Assembly: GCF_002914525.1 (NCBI RefSeq)
Contig: NZ_LODW01000051.1
Location: forward strand, 60,970 to 124,969
Source: Rhizobium hidalgonense
Lineage (GTDB): Bacteria; Pseudomonadota; Alphaproteobacteria; Rhizobiales; Rhizobiaceae
DNA length: 64,000 bases
Direction: 5' to 3'
Position 1 is the first letter of the stretch, and each line of letters starts with the position of its first letter. Both the position numbers and the translations under genes were made by a program. Positions 37,980-46,879 of this stretch are shown here, in pieces. The notes under the pieces were generated by a model, which was given only the letters and a program-made list of their open reading frames with translations, was not told where the DNA came from and did not search any database.

Positions 37980-38294
37980 ATGCCGAGAGGTGACAAATCC
38001 GACTATACCGACAAGCAGAAGCGCAAGGCCGAGCATATCGAGGAGGGTTACGAGGATCGCGGGGTCTCCGAGAAAGAGGCCGAACGGCGCGCCTGGGCGA
38101 CGGTGAACAAGGAAAGCGGCGGCGGCAACAAATCCGGTTCCGGCCGCGGCAAGAAGGATACGCATGAATCCTCCGAAAAGGGCGGCCGTGCCGGCGGTGC
38201 CGCATCCGCCGCACGCTCGAAAGCGGAACGCTCCGCTTCGGCGAAGAAAGCGGCCGCAACGCGCAAACGCAATGAACATCACAGCCACCACTAG
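37980..38294 (+). CDS. Small KGG-like stress protein, often annotated as plasmid stabilisation protein
   Basis: Very hydrophilic 104-aa protein. The N-terminal half is MPRGDKSDYTDKQKRKAEHI, then YEDRGVSEKEAERRAWATVNK. It is followed by a Gly/Ser/Lys region with SEKGGRAGG and a basic Ala/Lys tail ending in HHSHH. Homologues in rhizobia are, from memory, labelled plasmid stabilisation proteins, without a toxin partner. The composition suggests a DNA-associated or desiccation-type stress protein. GAGGAGGCGACG lies directly upstream. Confidence 0.7.
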   Translation: MPRGDKSDYTDKQKRKAEHIEEGYEDRGVSEKEAERRAWATVNKESGGGNKSGSGRGKKDTHESSEKGGRAGGAASAARSKAERSASAKKAAATRKRNEHHSHH

Positions 38295-38353
38295 CAACAG
38301 GTCCGAATGGCGGTCATTTGCCGCCGGCCGCATCCGACAAAGGATTTTCAGAG

Positions 38354-38644
38354 ATGGCCAAATCGAAGAAGAAATGGTCGCAAGATGTCACCGACCACAG
38401 CGATGCGATGGATCTGAAGGAAGGCGTGTTCAAATCGGACGATCCGAAAAAGATCGCCCGCTCGGTCAAGCACTCGGCCGAGGAGAGCGATCACCGCAAG
38501 TCGAGCCCGTTCCGGGCTGCCATGTCGATGCTGACCTTCTACATCAATCGCGCCGGCGACCAGCTGACAAAAAAGCGGCGCGGCACCCTTGAAAAGGCCA
38601 AGGACGAGCTGCGAAAAGACTTCGGTCGTCAACCGAAGGGTTAA
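38354..38644 (+). CDS. DUF3175 protein
   Basis: 96-aa basic protein. It begins MAKSKKKWSQDVTDHSDAMD and contains DPKKIARSVKHSAE and MLTFYINRAGDQLTKKRR, matching the small DUF3175 family of unknown function. I use the ATG at 38354 behind a purine-rich TTCAGAG; an upstream frame to 38318 lacks family sequence. It lies 59 bases after the KGG-like gene and 6 before the GST gene, so these three probably form a stress operon. Confidence 0.8.
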   Translation: MAKSKKKWSQDVTDHSDAMDLKEGVFKSDDPKKIARSVKHSAEESDHRKSSPFRAAMSMLTFYINRAGDQLTKKRRGTLEKAKDELRKDFGRQPKG

Positions 38645-38650
38645 GCAGAT

Positions 38651-39376
38651 ATGGCATACGAGCTCTATTATTGGGACGGCCTCCAAGGCCGCGGCGAATT
38701 CGTGCGGTTGGCGCTTGAGGAATCCGGCGCCGATTATGTCGACGTCACCCGTGAGCCCGGTCGCGGTACGGACGCCATGTTCGCCCTTATGAAGAGTGAA
38801 AGCGAACCGCACATTCCCTTTGCTCCGCCCTTCCTTAGGGATAATGAACTGATCATCCCGCATGTCGCCAACATTCTGTTTTATCTCGGTCCGAAGCTCG
38901 GCCTTGCGCCTGAAGATGAAGGCCTTCGCCATGTCGCCAACGGCCTGCAGCTGACCATCACCGATTTCGTCGCCGAGGTGCATGATACGCATCACCCGAT
39001 CGACACATCGCTTTATTACGAGGACCAGAAGCCGGAAGCGAAAGCCCGCTCGGCTGCCTTCATCCGCGATCGCATTCCGAAATTCCTCGGTTATTTCGAG
39101 CGTGTGCTGCGGCAGAACCCGAGCGGCCCTCAGCACATCGTCGGCAATGGCCTCACCTATGTCGATCTCTCGCTCTTCCAGGTGATCGAAGGCCTCACCT
39201 ACGCCTTTCCGAAAGCCATGGCGAAGCGCAAGGGGGAATATCCCACCCTGCTCGCCCTGCATGACCGGGTGGCGAAACGCCCGAACATTGCCCGTTATCT
39301 CGCCTCCCCACGCCGCCTTGCCTTCAACGAGGACGGGATTTTCCGGCATTATCCCGAACTCGACAGCGCGGAGTAA
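38651..39376 (+). CDS. Glutathione S-transferase family protein
   Basis: 241-aa protein with an N-terminal thioredoxin fold (YELYYWDGLQGRGEFVRLALEE, a sigma-like start with Tyr in the catalytic area) and a C-terminal all-helical domain with GLTYVDLSLFQVIEGL, the usual GST N-capping/Asp motif. The insertion around residues 40-60 is longer than in classical GSTs. Substrate unknown; roles include peroxide and electrophile detoxification. It begins 6 bases after the DUF3175 stop. Confidence 0.85.
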   Translation: MAYELYYWDGLQGRGEFVRLALEESGADYVDVTREPGRGTDAMFALMKSESEPHIPFAPPFLRDNELIIPHVANILFYLGPKLGLAPEDEGLRHVANGLQLTITDFVAEVHDTHHPIDTSLYYEDQKPEAKARSAAFIRDRIPKFLGYFERVLRQNPSGPQHIVGNGLTYVDLSLFQVIEGLTYAFPKAMAKRKGEYPTLLALHDRVAKRPNIARYLASPRRLAFNEDGIFRHYPELDSAE

Positions 39377-39386
39377 CTAAAGCGGT

Positions 39387-40265
39387 TTATTGCAGCGGTA
39401 CGGCCGCATCGAAGAAACCTCCCCATGGATCGCTCGGACGGGTTTTCAATCGCTGAGGCACGTTGGCGAGCGTGAAGGCGGCCGGGCCGCTGACCTCGTT
39501 CAATTCAGACCAATCGAGCGGCATCGAAACCGGCGCACCCGGCCGTGCCCGCGTCGAATAGGCGGCGACCGCGGTGTTGCCGCGGCCGTTGCGGAGATAA
39601 TCGATATAGATATGGCCGCCGCGTTTGGCCTTGGTCGCGGTCGACAGATATTTGTCCGGCGCCTCCGTCGACATGCTTTCGGCAAGCGAATGGGCGAAAT
39701 CCTTCACCTCGGCCCAGCCGGCCTTCGGCGCCAGCGGCGTCACCACATGCAGCCCCTTGCCGCCCGAGGTCTTGACGAAGGCGGCAAGGCCGCGGGTTTC
39801 CAGCCGCGCCTTGACGTCGAGCGCGGCCGAAATCACCGCACTCCAGGCCACGTCCTCGCCGGGATCGAGATCCATGGTGATCAGGTCCGGCTTCTCCCAA
39901 TTGTCGGTGGTCGTGCCCCAGGGATGAATTTCGAGCACTGCCGATTGCACCAGCGCCGTAAGGCCGTTGAAATCGACGATGCGTAGCAACCTTTCGCCAT
40001 CCGTTTCCTGCGGATCGGCGATCTCCTCGATATGGGGGTTCATGCCCTTCCAGGCATGTTTCTGGAAAAACCGCTGATGGCTTTTTATACCGTCCGGCAA
40101 ACGCAGCAGCGCCAAGGGTCGATTGACAAGATAAGGCGCCATGAACGGCCAGACCGCGGCATAATAATCTGCCAGCCCCTGCTTGCTCACGCCCTCGTCC
40201 GGCCAGTAGAGACGGTCGGGATGGGTTAGCACGACCTCCGATGCGGGTGGATTTTTCGGGCTCAT
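39387..40265 (-). CDS. Stand-alone LigD-type polymerase/primase domain protein
   Basis: 292-aa archaeo-eukaryotic-primase-like polymerase corresponding to the polymerase module of bacterial NHEJ ligase D. Signature blocks: HPDRLYWPDEGVSKQGLADYY, KHAWKGMNP, the catalytic DLDPGEDVAW (two aspartates), and TSGGKGLHVVTPL. It has no ligase or 3'-phosphoesterase module, so it would need partner proteins. Its ATG overlaps the stop of the topoisomerase IB gene, so the two are coupled. It probably fills gaps or adds nucleotides at broken ends. Confidence 0.9.
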   Translation of the reverse strand: MSPKNPPASEVVLTHPDRLYWPDEGVSKQGLADYYAAVWPFMAPYLVNRPLALLRLPDGIKSHQRFFQKHAWKGMNPHIEEIADPQETDGERLLRIVDFNGLTALVQSAVLEIHPWGTTTDNWEKPDLITMDLDPGEDVAWSAVISAALDVKARLETRGLAAFVKTSGGKGLHVVTPLAPKAGWAEVKDFAHSLAESMSTEAPDKYLSTATKAKRGGHIYIDYLRNGRGNTAVAAYSTRARPGAPVSMPLDWSELNEVSGPAAFTLANVPQRLKTRPSDPWGGFFDAAVPLQ

Positions 40266-41269
40266 TCCTTGATCTCGCGTGTGAGGAAATCAAGTAGCCT
40301 GTTTTCCTCGGCCCGCAAGCCCCGCAGCGGTTCGGTGCCACTTTCGATCAACGGATGATCGTTGCCGGCAAGCGCGATGATCGCCGGATGGATGTAGCTC
40401 GAGCGTGAGATTGCCGGCGTGTTGTGCAGTGCTTCGGCTGCCGCCTCCGACATTTCCTTCACCGTCGGCCGGCCGCCACCAACGATCTTTTCGCGCGCCG
40501 CTCCGAAAGCCGCCAGTGATCCGGCCCAGGTGCGGAAGGTCTTCGCGGAAATGGGAATACCTGATATCTCGGCCAGATAGGCGTTCAACCGGCCGGAATC
40601 GACCGGTTTCAGCGTCCCGCTGTCATCTTTCCAGACGAAGAGCTGACGGCCGGGCAGGTCGGCGATTTCCTCCAGGATCTTCTGCAGCCTGGGATGTTTG
40701 AGACTGCGCTGGACGCGTTTACCGCCCTTGGCGCGGAATTTCAGCTCGATCTGCCCGTCGACAATCTTCAGGTGCCGCTTCAGCAGCGTCGTTGCGCCAT
40801 AGGTGCCGTTCTCCCTGACATAGGCCTGGTTGCCAACGCGCAAGTGCGCCTCGTCGAGCAGAGTCGTCAGCGCCGCAAGCACGCCGTCGATATCCTCCGT
40901 ACCGGTGTCGAGGTGGCGCAGCACGGTGCGGCGTATCCTCGGCAATGCCCGGCCGAATTCGATCAGCTGGTGGAATTTGCCGGCGCTGCGGAAGGATTGC
41001 CAATCCTTGTGATAGCGGTACTGCTTTCGCCCACGCGCGTCATAGCCCGTCGCCTGCAGGTGGCCGTTTTCATAGAGGCAGATCCAGACATTTTCATAGG
41101 CCGGCGGCAGTCCGAGCGCGCCGATGCGCGCCCGTTGCAATTCATCGGCAAGCGTCGTGCCGTCCGGCATGACATAGCTGAAGCCCTTGCCTTTCCTTCG
41201 CCTGCGGATGCCCGGGTCTGTATCGCTGACATAAACAAGACCAAGTTCGGTAATGGCTTCGGCATTCAT
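40262..41269 (-). CDS. DNA topoisomerase IB (poxvirus-like type)
   Basis: 335-aa topoisomerase IB that relaxes supercoils by a 3'-phosphotyrosyl nick. The N-terminal domain has the block YDARGRKQYRYHKDW (near residue 76). Catalytic residues visible are Arg144 (LRVGNQAY), Lys-rich KFRAKGGKR, Arg246 (KTFRTWAG) and the nucleophile Tyr292 (SRSSYIHP). Length matches bacterial TopIB. It is coupled to the LigD-type polymerase gene and follows glgX by 15 bases. Confidence 0.92.
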   Translation of the reverse strand: MNAEAITELGLVYVSDTDPGIRRRRKGKGFSYVMPDGTTLADELQRARIGALGLPPAYENVWICLYENGHLQATGYDARGRKQYRYHKDWQSFRSAGKFHQLIEFGRALPRIRRTVLRHLDTGTEDIDGVLAALTTLLDEAHLRVGNQAYVRENGTYGATTLLKRHLKIVDGQIELKFRAKGGKRVQRSLKHPRLQKILEEIADLPGRQLFVWKDDSGTLKPVDSGRLNAYLAEISGIPISAKTFRTWAGSLAAFGAAREKIVGGGRPTVKEMSEAAAEALHNTPAISRSSYIHPAIIALAGNDHPLIESGTEPLRGLRAEENRLLDFLTREIKE

Positions 41270-41284
41270 GCTCTGGTTGACCTG

Positions 41285-43441
41285 CTACTTGCTGCGTCGG
41301 CCGAACTGGAACCAGCGGCGGCGCTGGGCCTTGGTCGCCCCCTCCGGCGGCTGCGTCTGGCCTGTCGGCGCAAAGACTGCGACACTTTGGGCATAGACGA
41401 TGACCGGATTGTCCTGATCGTGCACCGCGAAGGCTTCCGTCTCCGTTCCGGTGTCGAGGATCCTCGACCATTGTTTCAGCCCGTTGACGACAGGCAGGTG
41501 GATCTGACAGTCGCCGCCAGCGTTGAGGACGAGGAAAAGGTCGTCCATCTTCTCGGTATCCGGCGCGTGCACGCTTTTCGAGATATAGACGCCGAGCACC
41601 TGCAATCCGTCGTCGTTCCAGGCGCCGTCATCCATGAAGCTACCGTCCGGCTTGTACCAGGCGATCTCGATACGCCCGTCCTCGCTGGTCTCGCCGGTCA
41701 GGAACCGCTCCTGCCTGAGGACGGGATGAGCCTTGCGGAAGGCGACGGCCTGCCGGCAGAAATCGAGGAAGGGATCGTCGAGCCCATCCCAATTCGTCCA
41801 GCCGATTTCGTTGTCCTGGCAATAGGCATTGTTGTTGCCGCCTTGGCTGTTGCCGAGCTCGTCGCCGGCCAGGATCATCGGCACGCCCTGGGAAAGCATC
41901 AGCGTCGCCATCATGTTGCGCCGGCGCCGGGCGCGGGCGGCATTGATATCGGCATTATCGGTGGCGCCCTCGGCGCCCATATTGTCGGAATGGTTATCCG
42001 AATGGCCGTCCCGGTTATCCTCGCCGTTCGCCTCGTTGTGCTTGCCGTCGAACGAGACCGTATCCATCAGGGTGAAACCGTCATGGGCGGACAGAAGATT
42101 GATAGAGGATGTGGCGCCCCGGTCTGAATGGTTGAATTGCAGTGCCGAGCCGGTGACGCGGGCCGCCACCTCCGACACCATGCCGCCGTCGCCCTTCCAG
42201 AAACGGCGCACGTCGTCGCGAAACTTGTCGTTCCACTCGCGGAAAGGGTGCGGGAAACCGCCGACCTGATAACCGCCCTCGCCTATATCCCAGGGTTCGG
42301 CGATCAGCTTGACGCCGGCAAGGATCGGATCCTGGCGGATCGCCCCGAAGAACAGGCCCTGACGGTCGAATTCCAGATCCTGCCTGCCGAGCGTGCTGGC
42401 GAGATCGAAGCGGAAGCCGTCGATATGCATGACGCCCACCCAGTAACGCAGGCTGTCCAGCACCATGCGCATCACCATCGGATGGGCGACATTCAGCGTA
42501 TTGCCGGTCCCCGTCGTATCGAAGGTGTGGCGGGGATCGTCGGGCGAGAGGATGTAATAGCTTGCATTGTCGAGCCCGCGGAAGGAGAGCGTCGGGCCTT
42601 TCTCGCTGCCCTCAGCCGTGTGGTTATAGACCACATCCATAAAAACCTCGATGCCGGCGGCATGGAACTTCCGCACCATGGTCTTGATCTCGGTGATCTT
42701 GTCGCTCGACATGTAGCGCGATTGCGGCGCGAAGAAACCAAGCGTCTGGTAGCCCCAGTAGTTCCTCAGGTTGTTTTCCAGAAGATAACGATCGTCGAGA
42801 AAATATTGGATCGGCAGGAGCTCGATGGCCGAGATGCCAAGCTTGACGAGATGATCGATGATCGGATCACTGCACATGCCGAGGAAGGTGCCGCGCAGCC
42901 GGTCAGGCACCTTCGGATGGGTCATCGTCAGGCCGCGCACATGCGCCTCATAGATAATGGTGTCCGGCCAGGGGCGGCGGATCGCCTCTTCACCCGCCCA
43001 ATCGAAATCCGGATCCTGAACCACGCCCTTGACCGTGAACGGCGCGCTGTCGCGTTCGTCGAAGGAAAGGTCGTCCTCGCCGATCCGATAGCCGAACAGT
43101 GCATCGTGCCATTTCAGCTCCCCCGTCACCTGTTTGGCATAGGGGTCGAGCAGCAGCTTGTTTGCGTTGAAGCGGTGGCCGGCGTTGGGGTCGTAGGGCC
43201 CATGGGCGCGATAACCGTAAACGGTGCCCGGCCCGATGCCGGCGATATACCCAGACCAGATGTCGCCCTCGCGTTTCGGCAGGGGCAGCCGGGCAATTTC
43301 ATCTTTTCCGTCAGGTGAGAAGAGGCAGAGCTCTATCTGTTCCGCATGAGCCGAGAAGACAGCGAAATGCGTCCCGGAACCCGTATACTCCGCCCCCAGC
43401 TCAGGCTTGAGGAAGTCGAGTTCCGAAAATGAAAAGCTCAT
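41285..43441 (-). CDS. glgX: Glycogen debranching enzyme GlgX / isoamylase
   Basis: GH13 debranching enzyme of 718 aa that hydrolyses alpha-1,6 branches of glycogen. It has an N-terminal CBM48 domain (YTGSGTHFAVFSAHAEQIELCLF) and a TIM barrel with catalytic Asp in GFRFDLASTLGR (near residue 341), acid/base Glu in LIAEPWDIGEGGYQVG (near 376) and the transition-state pair in LSAHDGFTL. It heads the minus-strand run glgX-topIB-ligD. No other glycogen genes are adjacent, so this may be a trehalose- or stress-linked copy. Confidence 0.95.
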   Translation of the reverse strand: MSFSFSELDFLKPELGAEYTGSGTHFAVFSAHAEQIELCLFSPDGKDEIARLPLPKREGDIWSGYIAGIGPGTVYGYRAHGPYDPNAGHRFNANKLLLDPYAKQVTGELKWHDALFGYRIGEDDLSFDERDSAPFTVKGVVQDPDFDWAGEEAIRRPWPDTIIYEAHVRGLTMTHPKVPDRLRGTFLGMCSDPIIDHLVKLGISAIELLPIQYFLDDRYLLENNLRNYWGYQTLGFFAPQSRYMSSDKITEIKTMVRKFHAAGIEVFMDVVYNHTAEGSEKGPTLSFRGLDNASYYILSPDDPRHTFDTTGTGNTLNVAHPMVMRMVLDSLRYWVGVMHIDGFRFDLASTLGRQDLEFDRQGLFFGAIRQDPILAGVKLIAEPWDIGEGGYQVGGFPHPFREWNDKFRDDVRRFWKGDGGMVSEVAARVTGSALQFNHSDRGATSSINLLSAHDGFTLMDTVSFDGKHNEANGEDNRDGHSDNHSDNMGAEGATDNADINAARARRRRNMMATLMLSQGVPMILAGDELGNSQGGNNNAYCQDNEIGWTNWDGLDDPFLDFCRQAVAFRKAHPVLRQERFLTGETSEDGRIEIAWYKPDGSFMDDGAWNDDGLQVLGVYISKSVHAPDTEKMDDLFLVLNAGGDCQIHLPVVNGLKQWSRILDTGTETEAFAVHDQDNPVIVYAQSVAVFAPTGQTQPPEGATKAQRRRWFQFGRRSK

Positions 43442-43541
43442 GATGCCCCGCTTGGTGAGATGGCCAAGCGGGAAACGTCACGGCGGTTCGAAAGTTCCGT
43501 CCTTGACGGGAAAAGCCAACGATGCGGGCTCGCCGAGGCCT

Positions 43542-44336
43542 CTACGGCATCAGTTGGCCGCCATTGACCTCGATGATCTGGCCGGTGATGTAGCCCGACA
43601 GTGTCGGCGAGGCGAGGAAGAGATAGGCGCCGACGCAATCCTCCGATGTGCCGACGAAACCCATCGGGATCGACTTGCGCTGCAGTTCCATCTGCTCGTC
43701 ATTGGTATAACGCTCGTGGAAGGGCGTGGCGATGACACCGGGCGCCACCGCATTGACGCGGATCCTATCGGCGACGAATTCCTTGGCATGGCCGCGGGTG
43801 ATCGTCGAGACGAAGCCTTTAGAGGCTGCATAGAGAATCGCGCCGTTGCCGCCGCCGTTGCGGGCAGCGATCGAGGTGGTGTTGATGATGAAACCGCCCT
43901 GCTTCTTCAGCCATGGATGGGCCGCCCGCGTCGCCGCCAGCACCGAGCGGGCGTTGAGGTCCATGACCGCGGCATAATGCGCGTCTGTGTATTCCGAGGT
44001 CGGCTTGCGGCCCAGCATGCCACCGGCATTGTTGATGAGCCCGTCGAGATGGCCGAACGTCTTCGCGGTCTCCTCGACGACCCGCTCCGTCTCGCCTTCC
44101 CGCGACACGTCGCCTTGGATCAGATGCACGGCGCCGCCGGCTGCCCGGATTTCCTCGGCGAGTGCTTCCGCCGGTTCGCGGCTGGCATTGTAATGCACGC
44201 CGACCTTGGCCCCTTGCGCCGCAAAAGCGCGGGCAAGCGCCGCCCCGATCCCGGTCGAGGCGCCGGTGATCAGCACAGCCTTGCCCGAGAGATCCGGCAG
44301 TTTGATGGATGCAAGCGATTGCGCAAGTTCTACCAT
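43542..44336 (-). CDS. Short-chain dehydrogenase/reductase
   Basis: Classical SDR of 264 aa. Cofactor motif TGASTGIGAALARAF near residue 24, structural INNAGG, and the catalytic Tyr-x3-Lys in LYAASKGF (near 170). The terminal YITGQIIEVNGGQ is typical. The tolerance to NADPH or NADH cannot be fixed. Substrate unknown; similar rhizobial enzymes oxidise sugars or polyols. It is a single gene, and a 9-bp dyad lies 65 to 105 bases upstream of its start. Confidence 0.9.
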   Translation of the reverse strand: MVELAQSLASIKLPDLSGKAVLITGASTGIGAALARAFAAQGAKVGVHYNASREPAEALAEEIRAAGGAVHLIQGDVSREGETERVVEETAKTFGHLDGLINNAGGMLGRKPTSEYTDAHYAAVMDLNARSVLAATRAAHPWLKKQGGFIINTTSIAARNGGGNGAILYAASKGFVSTITRGHAKEFVADRIRVNAVAPGVIATPFHERYTNDEQMELQRKSIPMGFVGTSEDCVGAYLFLASPTLSGYITGQIIEVNGGQLMP

Positions 44337-44400
44337 GGCTAAGAAGCCTCCCGAAAAATTAAGGACATAGGTGATGAAACAGACGGGGGAAGTCTATCAG

Positions 44401-44441
44401 CCGAAATCGGCGAAGGGCAATGCACGAAAGGGCGATTTCGG
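44401..44441. promoter_or_regulatory. Inverted repeat upstream of the SDR gene
   Basis: CCGAAATCG (44401-44409) and CGATTTCGG (44433-44441) form a perfect 9-bp dyad with a 23-base spacer, in the 219-base gap between the SDR start and the next gene's stop. It could be an operator for the SDR gene. No binding protein is suggested. Confidence 0.35.
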
Positions 44442-44555
44442 AATAACGACATGCGTAAACACAAAAGGGCTAAAACGGGTGGCATGGAACAAAATTTGAT
44501 GCGGCGCGCTTTGGCTGGCAACCCGCGCAAATGCACGGCCGCAGGTCGAAAAATT

Positions 44556-44906
44556 CTAGTCGCAGGTTTCCGCGATTTTCTTCAATTCGACAGCGGGCTC
44601 CAGAGTGACGTCGTCCTTCTTTCCGACGAAGCGGTAGGTCCCGCGCCACAAGCCGTCCGCAGGTTCCGAAATGCGCAGCCGATGATCGCCGTCCTTGCAG
44701 CTCGCCTCATAGGCCAAGTCACCCATGTCGGTGAAATCCAGTTTGCATTTGGCGGCCTGCGCTTTGGGTAGCACCGGGTTCACGTGGCTCTTCACGGCCG
44801 TCTTGTCGTAGCAGATCTGGAAGATCTGCTCATCGTTCTTCAGTTCGGGCGTGGGAACCGGCGTGAAGATCCTTGGAACCCACGACATGGCTGTCGTTGG
44901 CGGCAT
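44556..44906 (-). CDS. Hypothetical protein overlapping the MFS-like gene
   Basis: Frame of 116 aa with four cysteines (QICYDKT, AKCKLDF, ASCKDGD, final TCD), probably disulfide-forming and extracytoplasmic (QICYDKTAVKSHVNPVLPKA; SCKDGDHRLRISEPADGLWRG). It resembles small periplasmic DUF3617-like proteins but I cannot confirm it. The only ATG overlaps the MFS-like gene by 77 bases in another frame, and there is no signal peptide. Either the start is non-standard, or this is the tail of the MFS-like protein reached by frameshift, or an N-terminus has been lost. Confidence 0.55.
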   Translation of the reverse strand: MPPTTAMSWVPRIFTPVPTPELKNDEQIFQICYDKTAVKSHVNPVLPKAQAAKCKLDFTDMGDLAYEASCKDGDHRLRISEPADGLWRGTYRFVGKKDDVTLEPAVELKKIAETCD

Positions 44907-45987
44907 TCTGGATCATTGCAATGGCGATCGGCGGAAAGATGATGCTCCAGATCCCGAGCCAGACAATGGAAACCAACGGTCTTTGGTCTGCATTGCGTGA
45001 GCGATCGTTAAGGAGATCGCCGAGGGTCATCACCAGAACCGCCAATCCAAGCGGCACAAGGATAGCAATGAGCATGGCCGCAAGCGGCGTGACCAGACGC
45101 TGAGACTGCGCCGCACCCGCCAGCTCCCCGTGGATACGATAGACCCAGAAGGCAAAATAGATAAAGACGGCGACAGCAATACCGAGGACGAGAAGTGCTG
45201 GAAGCAAGGTGACGGAGGAAGAAATGACGTCGAAACCATTCGCCTGAAACAGATAGATGCCAAGACCCATTAGAAAGCCGAGGATCGGCGGGATGCTCAG
45301 GATGAGAGCGACCAGGAGAGGTGATCGCCGGCGTGGCGTAAGCGGCCGGTGTCGCGGACGCGGAGGTTCATCGAAGGTTAGGTGCCCGGCCGGCAGCAGC
45401 AATATGACAGCGAGGAGCAGGCAAGCCAGGAAACCCAAAACGACGGGCAGACCACCTGGATCGAATTCGGTCAACCACGAAGCGCCGATCGGCGCGACGG
45501 CCGAGATCAGGATCGTCGTTGACATGAGAGCGAGAGCGCAGCCGAAGTCGATTTTGCCCGGCCGCCCGCTTACCAGGAGGATGGCGATCGCGAGAGGAAA
45601 AACGGCCCGAACCGTGCCCAATGCCAAACCAAATAGAAACAGAAACGCCGGCGAGCCCCAAAGCGCGGGCGCGGGCAGAAAACTGAAGGCGACCACGGCG
45701 CAGATGACAAGCGGGTAAATTAAAGCCGACCGCGCACGCCGGCTCGCGACGACAAACGCCAGGAAGGCACCGACACCCCAGCCGAGAGTGGATCCGAAAT
45801 AGAAGATCCCGATAGTCTGAGCGCTGCTGCCCATCATTCGTGAAATCATGGGAAGGACTGTACTAAGACCTTGCCCACCGATCGCCAAAAGAAGCGAGGA
45901 CAAAAAGAGAGCCCAATAGCGATACGTGCTCAGAAAATCGGCCAGCGTCCAATCGGTATTGCTGGCGGAGGCAGACGTGTTTTCCAT
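44830..45987 (-). CDS. MFS-like polytopic membrane protein
   Basis: 385-aa membrane protein with about 11 to 12 hydrophobic segments, a soluble loop with a basic cluster (RPRHRPLTPRRRSP near residue 215), and MFS-like glycine patterns such as GWGVGAFLAFVVASRRARS after the second helix. The carrier likeness is moderate and no substrate is evident. It is the middle of a three-gene minus-strand cassette, between a secreted 262-aa protein and the cysteine-containing 116-aa frame. Codon use is less extreme than in core genes. Confidence 0.65.
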   Translation of the reverse strand: MENTSASASNTDWTLADFLSTYRYWALFLSSLLLAIGGQGLSTVLPMISRMMGSSAQTIGIFYFGSTLGWGVGAFLAFVVASRRARSALIYPLVICAVVAFSFLPAPALWGSPAFLFLFGLALGTVRAVFPLAIAILLVSGRPGKIDFGCALALMSTTILISAVAPIGASWLTEFDPGGLPVVLGFLACLLLAVILLLPAGHLTFDEPPRPRHRPLTPRRRSPLLVALILSIPPILGFLMGLGIYLFQANGFDVISSSVTLLPALLVLGIAVAVFIYFAFWVYRIHGELAGAAQSQRLVTPLAAMLIAILVPLGLAVLVMTLGDLLNDRSRNADQRPLVSIVWLGIWSIIFPPIAIAMIQNAANDSHVVGSKDLHAGSHARTEER

Positions 45988-46090
45988 AAGTGAAACTTGC
46001 TCTCATTCAGTTTTGACACTGCATCCGGACCACCCAACAGGTTGTGCCGATAGACAAGGGACGGCCCAAAGCTGCAGCATCCCTTGATCG

Positions 46091-46879
46091 CTACTGCCCT
46101 TCCACGGCGCACAGTCCTGTACACTCTTTGCGCTCGAACGCTGATTTGAACGCAAGCGCATTCTCCCGCTCTGGCCCCGCCAGGATAGGCAACACCGCCT
46201 CGATTTGCGCGATCATAGCTACCCTGTCCGCCGGCGGCGTCGACGCCGACATGGTTACGGCGATGTCAGCGAGGCTATTCAAGAGAATATTGCGATTGGC
46301 CGTATACAGGCCCGGCGAACGCAACATCAAGACGGCACCAGTGACCATCTCATTAATGCCAAGCCGCATCTGCTGCAGTCCCGCCCGGCGCGGCTCCGTC
46401 ATTTCGGCGGCCGGAAGCGTTTTAACGAAATCTGCGATGGCCTCGAACTCGGCGGCCTGCACACGCAGCAGATAGGCGGCAGCTCGCGCGATTTCATCCT
46501 GATATTTGGAGGTATTGGCGGACATATCAGGCACCGCTCCGGATTGCGGCGCGAACAAAACATAGGTCTTGTAAAGGGCGCCTGCCCGATCGGCGGTTGC
46601 AAGAAGTGCCGGCAGATCGGCCGAGATATAGGGCGGCGTGCCGAGCGTCGCCTTTGCGTCCCAAAACCGTGCGAGAATTTCGGCGTGATCGGGATTTGAC
46701 CAGCGCGGCAAATCCCCTTGCGCACGGGTCTGGCGCGCAAGGTCATCCACCGCTTCAAACCTTATTGCCGCTTCACTCTGGTTTGAAGGTGAGACACCTG
46801 CCTCGCCGAGCGACGCCGAAAGCACAAAGGAACCTGCGAACAAGAGCTTCAGGAGCGCGCGTCTCAATGGATTCTCCAT
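46091..46879 (-). CDS. Hypothetical secreted protein
   Basis: 262-aa protein with a signal peptide (MENPLRRALLKLLFAGSFVL, cleavage near residue 28) and a helical mature part with no recognised domain. Features include PPYISADLPALLATADRAG, GINEMVTGAVLMLRSPGLYT and two late cysteines (KECTGLC). I start it at 46879; an upstream in-frame ATG at 46915 lacks a signal. It precedes the MFS-like gene by 103 bases and probably shares its transcript. Function unknown. Confidence 0.6.
   Translation of the reverse strand: MENPLRRALLKLLFAGSFVLSASLGEAGVSPSNQSEAAIRFEAVDDLARQTRAQGDLPRWSNPDHAEILARFWDAKATLGTPPYISADLPALLATADRAGALYKTYVLFAPQSGAVPDMSANTSKYQDEIARAAAYLLRVQAAEFEAIADFVKTLPAAEMTEPRRAGLQQMRLGINEMVTGAVLMLRSPGLYTANRNILLNSLADIAVTMSASTPPADRVAMIAQIEAVLPILAGPERENALAFKSAFERKECTGLCAVEGQ

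Noticed and set aside
37980..38294. Toxin-antitoxin module at the 'plasmid stabilisation' type gene
   Set aside because: The protein lacks any RelE/ParE or antitoxin fold and has no partner; the usual name is misleading.
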